A stretch of 64,000 nucleotides of DNA from Thermacetogenium phaeum DSM 12270 (GTDB taxonomy: Bacteria > Bacillota > DSM-12270 > Thermacetogeniales > Thermacetogeniaceae). How positions within the stretch are numbered: the first letter of the stretch is position 1; every line of letters begins with the position of its first letter. Of this stretch, positions 18,201 through 25,658 are shown piece after piece. The stretch is taken from contig NC_018870.1 in the NCBI RefSeq assembly GCF_000305935.1, positions 1,544,001-1,608,000 on the forward strand, written 5' to 3'. A model generated the notes under the pieces. That model did not search any database. It had not been told where the DNA came from and saw only the letters and a program-made list of their open reading frames with translations. The position numbers were made by a program, and so were the translations under genes.

Positions 18201-18243
18201 TCTTGAAAAACTCGCGCCTCGTTACTTTCACCGTGTTCCTCAC
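15208..18243 (-). CDS. fdnG: Formate dehydrogenase catalytic subunit, selenoprotein, Tat-exported
   Basis: 1011 residues if the TGA at 17637-17635 (codon 203) is read as selenocysteine. The context ARL-Sec-HGSTVAGLSPTFGRGVMTNHW matches the Sec site of FdnG-type enzymes. The N-terminus has a twin-arginine signal (TRREFFKISG) and a [4Fe-4S] site (ICPYCGCGCGL). The C-terminal part is the molybdopterin-dinucleotide-binding oxidoreductase fold. It oxidises formate at the cell surface, with W or Mo held by two pterins and Sec. The GTG at 18243 or the in-frame GTG at 18231 may start it; AAGGAG lies 11 bases before the latter. A gene caller without Sec would split this into 17635-18243 and 15208-17622. 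Confidence 0.93.
17597..17637 (-). promoter_or_regulatory. SECIS element of fdnG
   Basis: Directly after the UGA, the minus-strand RNA can form a short stem GGUG (17623-17620) / CACC (17609-17606) with loop GCAGGUCUGU. The sequence and the apical GGUCUG closely resemble the known E. coli fdnG SECIS hairpin. It would bind SelB for selenocysteine insertion. selA, selB and selC are not in this window. Confidence 0.8.
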
Positions 18244-18427
18244 TCCTTAATCCTTCAGATATATTCGGTTGTTAGCGGTGTTAAGGATCGCAAACTCATA
18301 TCTCACCCCCTAAATTCATTACAAATAAAACTAAAATTATTAAATACCTCCAAAACAACAGCTTATATCCATCTTTATTTCTCCATTCTCAGAGAAATTC
18401 CTGCTTATCATTAAATGAAATCTATCA

Positions 18428-19195
18428 TCAACTTTCTTCACCTGCCAGTTCCTTAAACTTGGCCTCCTTTTTTCTGGCCACCGTTTTGGCCACTATAATT
18501 CCTACTTCATAGAGAATCAATATCGGTGCCGCCATAATGAGTTGAGAGAGGGGATCCGGCCCCGGCGTCAGCATGGCTGCGAGAATAAAGGTAACCACAA
18601 CGGCATACTTCCGGTTGCGTATCAGCCATTCTGGGGTAACCACCCCGATCTTAGTAAGAAAGTAGACAACAAGGGGGAGCTCAAAAATCAACCCAAAGGG
18701 GATCAGAAATGTCATAGTGAAAGAAAGGTATCTGCTGATGGTGAGCATCGGATCGAATTCGCTGGCAAGATTGATCAATACATAGATGGCTACAGGGAAA
18801 ACTGCGAAATAAGCAAACACCACACCGGCGACAAAGAGAATAATCGAAGCCGGAAGGAGACGGCAAAGATACCTCTTCTCATGAGGGTAAAGGGCAGGTA
18901 CAACAAAACGCCAGCCTTGCCAGAGAACAACAGGTGCAGCGAAAATCGTCCCTGCAATAAGGGCTATCTTGAATTTGACAAAGATACCCTCGGTAATGGC
19001 TGTATAAACGAGCTTGATACCCTGAGCATCCAAGGGCCTGGTGATTATTTTGAGTATCTGCTCGATAAAAAAGAAGGAGCCGATGCTAGCGATACCTATG
19101 GCAAGAAGGGAAATGATTATTACCCTTCTGAATTCTTCAAGATGCTGTACCAACGACATGGTTTCTTCTTTTTCAGGTGCTCCATTTCCTGTCAT
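18428..19195 (-). CDS. tatC: Sec-independent protein translocase TatC
   Basis: 255 residues with six predicted membrane helices. N-terminal family signature is LVQHLEEFRRVIIISLL. Other family segments are VVLWQGWRFVVPALYPHEKRY and LLPASIILFVAGVVFAYFAV. TatC recognises twin-arginine signals. The neighbouring fdnG has such a signal, so this is its likely exporter. No tatA/tatB gene is visible in the window. It follows the polyprenyl synthase gene by 27 bases and is probably in the same operon. Confidence 0.95.
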   Translation of the reverse strand: MTGNGAPEKEETMSLVQHLEEFRRVIIISLLAIGIASIGSFFFIEQILKIITRPLDAQGIKLVYTAITEGIFVKFKIALIAGTIFAAPVVLWQGWRFVVPALYPHEKRYLCRLLPASIILFVAGVVFAYFAVFPVAIYVLINLASEFDPMLTISRYLSFTMTFLIPFGLIFELPLVVYFLTKIGVVTPEWLIRNRKYAVVVTFILAAMLTPGPDPLSQLIMAAPILILYEVGIIVAKTVARKKEAKFKELAGEES

Positions 19196-19222
19196 GACAA
19201 TCTCCCCCCTCGAAAAATGATT

Positions 19223-20239
19223 TCAATATTCCCGCAAACCTATGAAATCGGTGATTGCCTCCATAACCCGGCGTGGAAGCAAGTCCGGCAGGTAAAAAAG
19301 CTCCTTCCTCGCCTTCTGCAAATATCGGTCACACAACCGCCAGGAAGTTCCTAAAGCACCCGATAACCTGATGAGATTAAAGGCCTCTTCCCAATCGGAA
19401 TTCTGCTTGTCTTCCTTCATTAGGATTTCTTTAAGTTTTGCCCCAGATCGCCTATCCCTCAAGGCATAGATCACCGGCAGGGTAACGATTCCCTGCTTGA
19501 GATCGCTGGTCACCGGCTTCCCACATCTCTGTTCGCTACTGACAAAATCGAGCAGATCGTCCGTTATTTGAAACGCCATTCCCAGATAATAACCGTATTT
19601 TTTTAAGTGCCCGGCCTCCTCTGCAGTTGCTCCGCAGGCAATCCCTCCAATCCAACAGCAAGCGGAAAAAAGGAGTGCTGTCTTCCGTTTGATGCGCCGC
19701 AGGTATTCGACAACCCTCAAATCAATCCTGCCGGCAGTTGCTATCTGTTCGATCTCCCCTTCGCACATTCGCAGGCCGATGGCTGCCAACAAGCGGCTGA
19801 TTTGCTCATTGCCGTAGCGGCTGATGATCGCCAGCGCCCGCGCAAATAGATAATCACCCGTATACAAGGCAAGTGGATCTCCCCATTCCGCACGAACCGT
19901 GGGCAGCCCCCGGCGTAAGGAAGCCCCGTCGATCACGTCATCATGAACAAGCGTAGCCATATGAATCAGCTCGATGGCTACAGCCAGCTGCCCTACCCGC
20001 TCTAAATCATAATTAAAAAACTTCCCCGACAACAACACAAAGGCCGGCCGCAGGCGCTTCCCGCCGGCAAGTACCAGCCGGCGGGAGGATTCACCCAGTA
20101 CCGTCTTGGAAAATGTTGCATATTGTTGTAATTCTTCCTCAACATATGCTAAGTCTTCATGAATATCCTTGAGGATATCCTGAAAGCTCATACTACCACC
20201 CGAACAAGAATCGTTCTTTACAACCATACCGCATCTCAT
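19223..20239 (-). CDS. Trans-polyprenyl diphosphate synthase
   Basis: 338 residues. Both aspartate-rich motifs are intact: DDVID in TLVHDDVIDGASLRRG, and DDLLD in FQITDDLLDF. GKRLRPAFV is also present. It elongates an allylic diphosphate with IPP, probably to make the menaquinone side chain. The ATG at 20239 follows a stop codon directly (TAGATG) with GAGG upstream. A second ATG 16 codons in is an alternative. A degenerate relative lies in the same operon at 22564-23409. Confidence 0.92.
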   Translation of the reverse strand: MRCGMVVKNDSCSGGSMSFQDILKDIHEDLAYVEEELQQYATFSKTVLGESSRRLVLAGGKRLRPAFVLLSGKFFNYDLERVGQLAVAIELIHMATLVHDDVIDGASLRRGLPTVRAEWGDPLALYTGDYLFARALAIISRYGNEQISRLLAAIGLRMCEGEIEQIATAGRIDLRVVEYLRRIKRKTALLFSACCWIGGIACGATAEEAGHLKKYGYYLGMAFQITDDLLDFVSSEQRCGKPVTSDLKQGIVTLPVIYALRDRRSGAKLKEILMKEDKQNSDWEEAFNLIRLSGALGTSWRLCDRYLQKARKELFYLPDLLPRRVMEAITDFIGLREY

Positions 20240-20359
20240 CTATGCCTCGACAACGCAGAAGGTACCCCGGAATTCGCCCAAAAAAGCTCCCACCCATCTA
20301 CTTGGCGTTCTATTAGCGTCCCTTGACACCGAGGCGTGAATATCCTCTTGGTTCGTCAC
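20240..20359 (-). CDS. Possible 39-residue small protein, unrecognised
   Basis: The 192-base gap between ubiX and the polyprenyl synthase holds a GTG-started frame of 39 codons. Its TAG directly abuts the synthase ATG. The peptide ends in a fairly protein-like stretch (RWVGAFLGEFRGTFCVVEA). No ribosome site precedes the GTG, so it may not be translated. Confidence 0.2.
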   Translation of the reverse strand: MTNQEDIHASVSRDANRTPSRWVGAFLGEFRGTFCVVEA

Positions 20360-20431
20360 CGCAATAAAGACTTTTCTGCAAGATGATCGAAATCCCTCTT
20401 TCGCCCCTCTGGAACAGTGCCGGATATTATT

Positions 20432-21031
20432 TCATATTGAGGGATCAATTTTTACCCCCACAAGATTCAAAACCCTGGAAACAAAATAATCCACCAGATC
20501 GTCTATACTCCGGGGGCCAAAATAAAATGCAGGCATGGGAGGAACAATGTGAACACCGATCTCCGCAAGTGCCAGCATATTTTTCAAATGAATGGAATTG
20601 AGGGGGGTTTCTCTAGGGACAAGAACCAGAGGTCTCCTTTCTTTGATGGTGACGTCGGCCGCCCGTTCGATCAGATTGCGAGACGTTCCCGCAGCAATCC
20701 CGGCCAACGTAGCCATACTGCAGGGCACGATCAGCATTCCCTTTGTGAGAAAGGATCCGCTGGCAAGACAGCATCCGATATCATTACAATCAAAGCAAAG
20801 GAGGGAATCATCTTCCTCCGGGCATCCCAATTTTTCCTTGATCTCAAGGGCGAACTCCTCTACCCCTCCTTTTAATGACCATCCCAACTCCTCCCTGAGC
20901 ACCCGCGCCCCAGGTTCTGAGATAATCAAGCACACTTTTTCACCGGCCGCCAGCAGCGCCCGGATCGTTTTGAATGCGTAAATAGCACCCGATGCTCCGG
21001 TAATGGCGATAACCCAGGGAGCCACGATCAA
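20432..21031 (-). CDS. ubiX: UbiX-type flavin prenyltransferase
   Basis: 199 residues. The FMN-binding N-terminus AITGASGAIYAFKTI and the later LVLVPRETPLNSIHLKNML match the family. UbiX makes prenylated FMN from FMN and dimethylallyl phosphate for UbiD decarboxylases. The ubiD gene ends 10 bases upstream, so the pair is co-expressed. In bacteria using the futalosine route, analogous enzymes act in menaquinone synthesis. Confidence 0.92.
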   Translation of the reverse strand: MIVAPWVIAITGASGAIYAFKTIRALLAAGEKVCLIISEPGARVLREELGWSLKGGVEEFALEIKEKLGCPEEDDSLLCFDCNDIGCCLASGSFLTKGMLIVPCSMATLAGIAAGTSRNLIERAADVTIKERRPLVLVPRETPLNSIHLKNMLALAEIGVHIVPPMPAFYFGPRSIDDLVDYFVSRVLNLVGVKIDPSI

Positions 21032-21040
21032 TTCCTCCCC

Positions 21041-22483
21041 TTACAGCCCATATTCCTGCCACCTAGCGGTGACCAGCTGCTTAATTTCATCCGACATGGT
21101 GATCTCTTCCGGCCACTCCCTCGGATGCCCCTCTTCAGGGCCTTTTTTCGTGGCGTCGATCCCCACTTTTGAACCGTAAGCAGGGAGTGGGGAAGCGTGG
21201 TCAAGGGTTTCGAGGGGGCCTTCCACAAAGAGGAAGTCTCTTTTCGGGTCGATGTTATTGAAGACCCTCCACCAGACTTCCGACATATCATGGACGTTGA
21301 CATGAGCATCAACGACAATGATCACTTTCGTAAACATCATCTGCCCCATCCCCCAAATGGCACTCATTACCTTCTTGGCCTGCCCAGGATAGCTCTTCTT
21401 AATCGAAACGATGGCGCAGTTATGAAAAACCCCCTCTAGAGGCAGATTAATGTCAACGATCTCCGGAAGCTGCAGCTTCAACAGAGGCAGAAAGATCCTT
21501 TCAGTTGCCTTTCCCAAGAAACAATCCTCCATCGGAGGCTTGCCGACCACAGTGGCTGGATAAATGGCATCCTTTCTGTGAGTAATGCAGGTAATGTGAA
21601 ATACCGGGTACATATCCGGGAGAGAATAATAACCTGTATGGTCTCCAAAGGGGCCCTCCAGCCGCTTTTCGGCAAGATCCACATAGCCTTCCAGAACAAT
21701 CTCCGCCTCTGCTGGCACCTCTAGGTCGACCGTCAGGCACTTGACCATCTCTACCGCCTGTCTGCGGAGAAAGCCAGCAAAAAGCATCTCATCAATCCCG
21801 CGGGGGAGGGGCGCCGTCGCAGCGTAGATGGTGGCCGGGTCGCCCCCGATCGCCACGGCTACATCCATGCGCTTGCCCATCTGCTGGTGCTTCCGGTAGT
21901 TTTCCGCCCCGTTTTTATGAATATGCCAGTGCATCCCTGTTGTCCTTCCGTCAAAAACCTGGAGGCGGTACATACCAAGATTGCGAGCCCCTGTTTCCGG
22001 GTCTTTAGAAAAAACCAAGGGGAGAGTGATGTAGCGACCGCCATCCCCCGGCCAGCACTTTAAAATGGGGAAGATGTCCAGGGTGGCATCTTCATAATGG
22101 ACAACCTCCTGGCAAGGCGCCTTTTTAACCAGTTTCGGAGCCCAGGAGGCGATCTCCGCCAGGCGCGGCAATACCTTCAGCTTATCCCAGATTCCTCCAG
22201 GAAGCTCCTGAATTGACAGCAGCTCTGAAATTCTTTCTCCAATTTCATCTAAGTTCTCAACGCCGAGGGCAAGAGCCATCCTCTCGAAGCTGCCGAAAGT
22301 GTTAATCAAAACCGGATACGAAGAGCCCTTGACATTTTCAAAAAGGAGGGCCGGGCCTCCTGCCTTGCTTACGCGATCGGTTATCTCCGTTATTTCTAAA
22401 ACCGGATCGACCTCTACCTTAATTCTCCGCAGCAAGTTTTTTCGTTCCAGCGCTGAGATAAAATCCCTCAAGTCCCGGTACAC
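21041..22483 (-). CDS. ubiD: UbiD-family prenyl-FMN-dependent decarboxylase
   Basis: 480 residues. It has UbiD-family segments MYRDLRDFISALE, GGRYITLPLVFSKDPETGARNLGMYR, the metal/cofactor region GMHWHIHKNG, and EGPFGDHTGYYS. It would decarboxylate an aromatic acid precursor of menaquinone. The neighbouring ubiX and prenyl synthase support that, but the substrate cannot be read from sequence. Confidence 0.9.
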   Translation of the reverse strand: MYRDLRDFISALERKNLLRRIKVEVDPVLEITEITDRVSKAGGPALLFENVKGSSYPVLINTFGSFERMALALGVENLDEIGERISELLSIQELPGGIWDKLKVLPRLAEIASWAPKLVKKAPCQEVVHYEDATLDIFPILKCWPGDGGRYITLPLVFSKDPETGARNLGMYRLQVFDGRTTGMHWHIHKNGAENYRKHQQMGKRMDVAVAIGGDPATIYAATAPLPRGIDEMLFAGFLRRQAVEMVKCLTVDLEVPAEAEIVLEGYVDLAEKRLEGPFGDHTGYYSLPDMYPVFHITCITHRKDAIYPATVVGKPPMEDCFLGKATERIFLPLLKLQLPEIVDINLPLEGVFHNCAIVSIKKSYPGQAKKVMSAIWGMGQMMFTKVIIVVDAHVNVHDMSEVWWRVFNNIDPKRDFLFVEGPLETLDHASPLPAYGSKVGIDATKKGPEEGHPREWPEEITMSDEIKQLVTARWQEYGL

Positions 22484-22563
22484 CCCAAATCCCTCCGTTA
22501 ACAGTTCATGGTCTAGTTATTCAGGCTAGGTAGCGTCTTGCATTCCCCAATGAGATTGCATTA

Positions 22564-23409
22564 TTAGACAATAGGAGTAGGGCACTGAACAATCCCCCTA
22601 GAGAATGACACCAGCTCATTGCGCTCAGCCGTTGCTGGAAGCCCAAGCAAAACAGAAAGCGCTTCCTCTAAAACCCCGACCGCCCAGGATGACGACTTGC
22701 AACCAGCAAGATAAGCACCGTGAGCAATTCCCAAGAGGATGCCGAACCTCCGCATCAGCGATTGCTCTTCTGGGGTGCCGCCGGCAAAGAGGCATCCTAA
22801 TGCACAGCACTCGCCATAAAAGGCGCCGTACTGCTTGCGCAGCCACGCTACAAATTCTCCTTCTTTCCGCTGGAGCTGTTGGTGCTTACCCTCCTCCCGG
22901 CAGGCATACCCCTCGCTCATTACGGTGATCAAATCGGCAAACCTCTCCAATAAAAACAGACACTGCTTCTCACAGAGCAGATGAAAAAGACTGCTGAGAA
23001 GGTAATCACCTGTGAGGATCAACAACTGCTGCTCCTGCCCTCCCTTTTCCCCCGCCTGGTTATGAAATAATGTTCCCATCTGTATAATTGCCATGAATAA
23101 AGCAGGGAGTTCAGCTCTGTTCTTTTCCCGGAAAAGACGAGAACTGAACAGAACAAGCGCAGGAGGAACCAAATGATCAACCTCCACAGCTGGTAAGAAT
23201 TTCTTGAGCAGAGGAAACTCTTTTAAACGCAAAGACCCTTCTAGCTCGGCAATTACGTTTACCAAATTGTCCCAAACGGGGCTCCAGTATGCTGAATGCT
23301 GTGAGATTTTCCAGTACAAATTACTTAACAATAAGGGGTTCTTCTTCTGGCAAGAACCCCCCATGATCGCTATATTCACATTCGCAGGTCGCATATTTTC
23401 GCTTTTCAC
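22564..23409 (-). CDS. Degenerate polyprenyl-synthase-like protein lacking both Asp-rich motifs
   Basis: 281 residues. It lines up with the synthase at 19223-20239: IQMGTLFHNQAGEKG corresponds to IHMATLVHDDVIDGA, and LLILTGDYLLSSLFHLL to LALYTGDYLFARALAII. The DDxxD motif is lost (HNQAG), and no second aspartate motif is present in the C-terminal half. It is therefore unlikely to catalyse prenyl transfer alone. By analogy with two-component heptaprenyl and hexaprenyl synthases, whose small subunit lacks these motifs, it may be a regulatory or chain-length partner. GTG 23409 begins 7 bases after hdrB. Confidence 0.7.
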   Translation of the reverse strand: MKSENMRPANVNIAIMGGSCQKKNPLLLSNLYWKISQHSAYWSPVWDNLVNVIAELEGSLRLKEFPLLKKFLPAVEVDHLVPPALVLFSSRLFREKNRAELPALFMAIIQMGTLFHNQAGEKGGQEQQLLILTGDYLLSSLFHLLCEKQCLFLLERFADLITVMSEGYACREEGKHQQLQRKEGEFVAWLRKQYGAFYGECCALGCLFAGGTPEEQSLMRRFGILLGIAHGAYLAGCKSSSWAVGVLEEALSVLLGLPATAERNELVSFSRGIVQCPTPIV

Positions 23410-23416
23410 GATAGCT

Positions 23417-24295
23417 TTATGCCACTCCTACTTTTTTGAGCATTACTGCGGGGTCCACAAACAACTTCGGGAATCCCAGGGCTTTCGGGCTCAACCCCAA
23501 AGCCAGTCCTATCAATTGAGTGAAGAACGGTATCGGCATCCTGTAGCTGATTCCGTACTTTTTCTCGACGGTTACCTGGCGCATATCCAGGTTCTGCTGG
23601 CAGAGCGGGCAGGCAGTAACAACGCAATCTGCTCCTGAATCCCTGGCAAATTTAAGAATATCATTACAAAGCTTAGTACAAACATCTTCATTCGTAACGC
23701 CGAGGGATGCACCACAGCACTCCGTTTTATAGGGCCAGGGTACCGGCTCAGCACCAATCGCCCGCATAATATCGTCCATAGCCTGGGGGTTTTCCGGGTC
23801 GTCGGCATAGTTCATCAACTTGGGCGGCTTAACAAACAGACATCCATAATAACAGGCAACCTTCAAACCGTTCAGGCTCTTCTTAACCCGCTTTTTTATC
23901 TCCTCTAGGGTTTCCGGGTTCGCAAAAACATCGAGATAGCTCTTTAATCTTATCTTACCGTTATAAGGCTTTTCCAGCAGGGAATTAACCTTCTGCTTGA
24001 GGTTTTCATCACGGCCGAGTTCGTATTCTACGGCGGCAAACCTTGCGTGGCAGGCAGCGCAAGGAGCGACCATTTCCGATACCGGTAATGCTTCTGCAAG
24101 GGCTAGAACGCGTGCTGGAAGGGCAAGAGACAAAAGGTGATCCGTCATATGAGCAGAAGAAGCTCCACAGCAATTCCAGTCCGGGACCTCGATAAATTCG
24201 ATACCCAAGACCTCGGCAACTGCATAACTGGAAATCCCGTATTCAATACCGCTGGTTTCCAGCGAACAACCCGGATACAAGGCATATTTCGGCAT
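23417..24295 (-). CDS. hdrB: Heterodisulfide reductase subunit B-like protein
   Basis: 292 residues with two CCG domains: PDWNCCGASSAH with upstream YPGCSLE and APCAACHARF, then CYYGCLF, KTECCGASLG and ACPLCQQNLD. These bind the non-cubane [4Fe-4S] clusters that split disulfides in HdrB. It abuts the hdrC stop. There is no HdrA here, so the electron partner is unknown. It could be a soluble HdrABC made with a remote HdrA, or a membrane-linked variant. Confidence 0.92.
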   Translation of the reverse strand: MPKYALYPGCSLETSGIEYGISSYAVAEVLGIEFIEVPDWNCCGASSAHMTDHLLSLALPARVLALAEALPVSEMVAPCAACHARFAAVEYELGRDENLKQKVNSLLEKPYNGKIRLKSYLDVFANPETLEEIKKRVKKSLNGLKVACYYGCLFVKPPKLMNYADDPENPQAMDDIMRAIGAEPVPWPYKTECCGASLGVTNEDVCTKLCNDILKFARDSGADCVVTACPLCQQNLDMRQVTVEKKYGISYRMPIPFFTQLIGLALGLSPKALGFPKLFVDPAVMLKKVGVA

Positions 24296-24862
24296 TTATT
24301 TCCCCTCCCGCTTGGTCTTTTCGAAAATGTTCTTGATCTCTCGGCGGCCCTTTATCCGGTGGGGGAAGGGCTTGGCCTTACCCTTAAGCATCAAGGGAAG
24401 ACCGAATTGCATGTCCTTCATGAAGTTGCCCGTCCGTATGTTGTTCATCATGGCCATACCAGGTTCAAAGAGGCGACCAAAAGTGCGAATTGTATACAGG
24501 AAGGAATCATTAAAGCTCATAACATACTTGCCTTCCTCAACATACCCCGCTTTGATAGCCTCCTGACGAAGAGTATCCATAACCCGTGCTACTTCAATAT
24601 TTCTGATGCAGCGAGTTGTACAGGTGTTGCATCCCATGCACACCCAGATTGTCCTGGATTTGAGGACCTCCTCCCTCATCCCCAACATCAACATCCTGAT
24701 AATCTGGCTGGGCAGGTAATCCATAGCATAGCTGCCAGGGCATCCACCGGAACATTTAGCACACTGGTAGCACTGTCGAATATCCTGGCCGCTCTCTGCA
24801 ATTACTCTGTCCACAAACGACCTGTTCTCATCCAGCACCTGAGACAAATTGATCTCGCCCAT
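24296..24862 (-). CDS. hdrC: Heterodisulfide reductase subunit C-like ferredoxin protein
   Basis: 188 residues. Two [4Fe-4S] motifs are seen: CYQCAKCSGGCPGSYAMDY and CMGCNTCTTRCIRNI, with no membrane helices. It delivers electrons to HdrB. ATG 24862 follows GAGGGGG. It appears to be the first gene of an operon running through hdrB, the degenerate prenyl synthase, ubiD, ubiX, prenyl synthase and tatC. Confidence 0.9.
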   Translation of the reverse strand: MGEINLSQVLDENRSFVDRVIAESGQDIRQCYQCAKCSGGCPGSYAMDYLPSQIIRMLMLGMREEVLKSRTIWVCMGCNTCTTRCIRNIEVARVMDTLRQEAIKAGYVEEGKYVMSFNDSFLYTIRTFGRLFEPGMAMMNNIRTGNFMKDMQFGLPLMLKGKAKPFPHRIKGRREIKNIFEKTKREGK

Positions 24863-24959
24863 CGCGACCCCCTCTAAAAAAGCATATAATCTTACCTACA
24901 ACTGTATTCGCCTTTTATTGAATAATTCCTCCTTATAACTGAAAGAAAAATTATCTTTA

Positions 24960-24998
24960 CGAAAAATAATAAGCCTTACATGCTCTTTCCTGTAAGGC
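24960..24998 (-). terminator. Intrinsic terminator of speD
   Basis: The minus strand forms an 8-bp stem GCCTTACA / TGTAAGGC (24998-24973) with a 10-base loop, followed by TTATTATTTTT. It lies about 50 bases after the speD stop. Confidence 0.8.
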
Positions 24999-25049
24999 CT
25001 ATTATCTAATCTTTAACTTTTTCTGGGCTATTAAAAATAAATATCCCTC

Positions 25050-25436
25050 CTACTGATTGACAACCGCCTTCTGGCCTGCTTCGAGAATCCCTCTTCTCAT
25101 CTCCGTAGCTGTAATGTGCTCTGCCTGGAATTTTTCGGCAAGGTACCTGCAGGCATCCCAGGGATCCACTTTTTCTCCACAGGTGAAGACATCTACTGCT
25201 GCATACCCTAACTCAGGCCAGGTATGGATCGCCAGATGGGACTCAGAAATAACAACAACGCCACTGACCCCTTGAGGGCTGAATTTATGGAAGACGCTTT
25301 CCCTGATCTCGGCTCCTGCTGCCAGTGCTGCATCGACCATAAACTGCTTGACTTTTTCTGTACTGTTCAGGGTCTCCCAAGCGCAACCATAAAATTCAGC
25401 TAAAATGTGACGCCCCAAAGAGTTGACATTTGTCAT
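25050..25436 (-). CDS. speD: S-adenosylmethionine decarboxylase proenzyme
   Basis: 128 residues. It is the bacterial short form. The self-cleavage site is [13 protein letters not shown], where the serine becomes the pyruvoyl group. [13 protein letters not shown] and VDVFTCG also match. It provides decarboxylated SAM for spermidine synthesis. ATG 25436 gives the usual N-terminus ([14 protein letters not shown]). A TTG at 25448 lies too close to AAAGGAGG to use it. It has its own promoter and terminator. Confidence 0.95.
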   Translation of the reverse strand: MTNVNSLGRHILAEFYGCAWETLNSTEKVKQFMVDAALAAGAEIRESVFHKFSPQGVSGVVVISESHLAIHTWPELGYAAVDVFTCGEKVDPWDACRYLAEKFQAEHITATEMRRGILEAGQKAVVNQ

Positions 25437-25536
25437 TAATAGTCTCAACCTCCTTTGATAAACTATTGCCGTAGTTGAAAATTAAAGACTAAAAATAAAA
25501 CCACATTTCTCCATCCTCTGATTACAATCCTCTTAA

Positions 25537-25564
25537 ATTTTAGCACCTCATAACGTTTTGTCAA
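25537..25564 (-). promoter_or_regulatory. Sigma-A promoter of speD
   Basis: Minus strand: TTGACA (25564-25559), 16 bases, TGC then TAAAAT (25542-25537). The perfect -35 and extended -10 make this one of the clearest promoters in the window. It points at speD, about 100 bases downstream. Confidence 0.75.
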
Positions 25565-25658
25565 CGAATTTTTATTTATTTACCAATAGCCTTCTTGTTA
25601 AATTCCTTCTTTACTAGACCCTTGGCAGATATCAGAGAAAAAGGTCAGCGGGGACATT

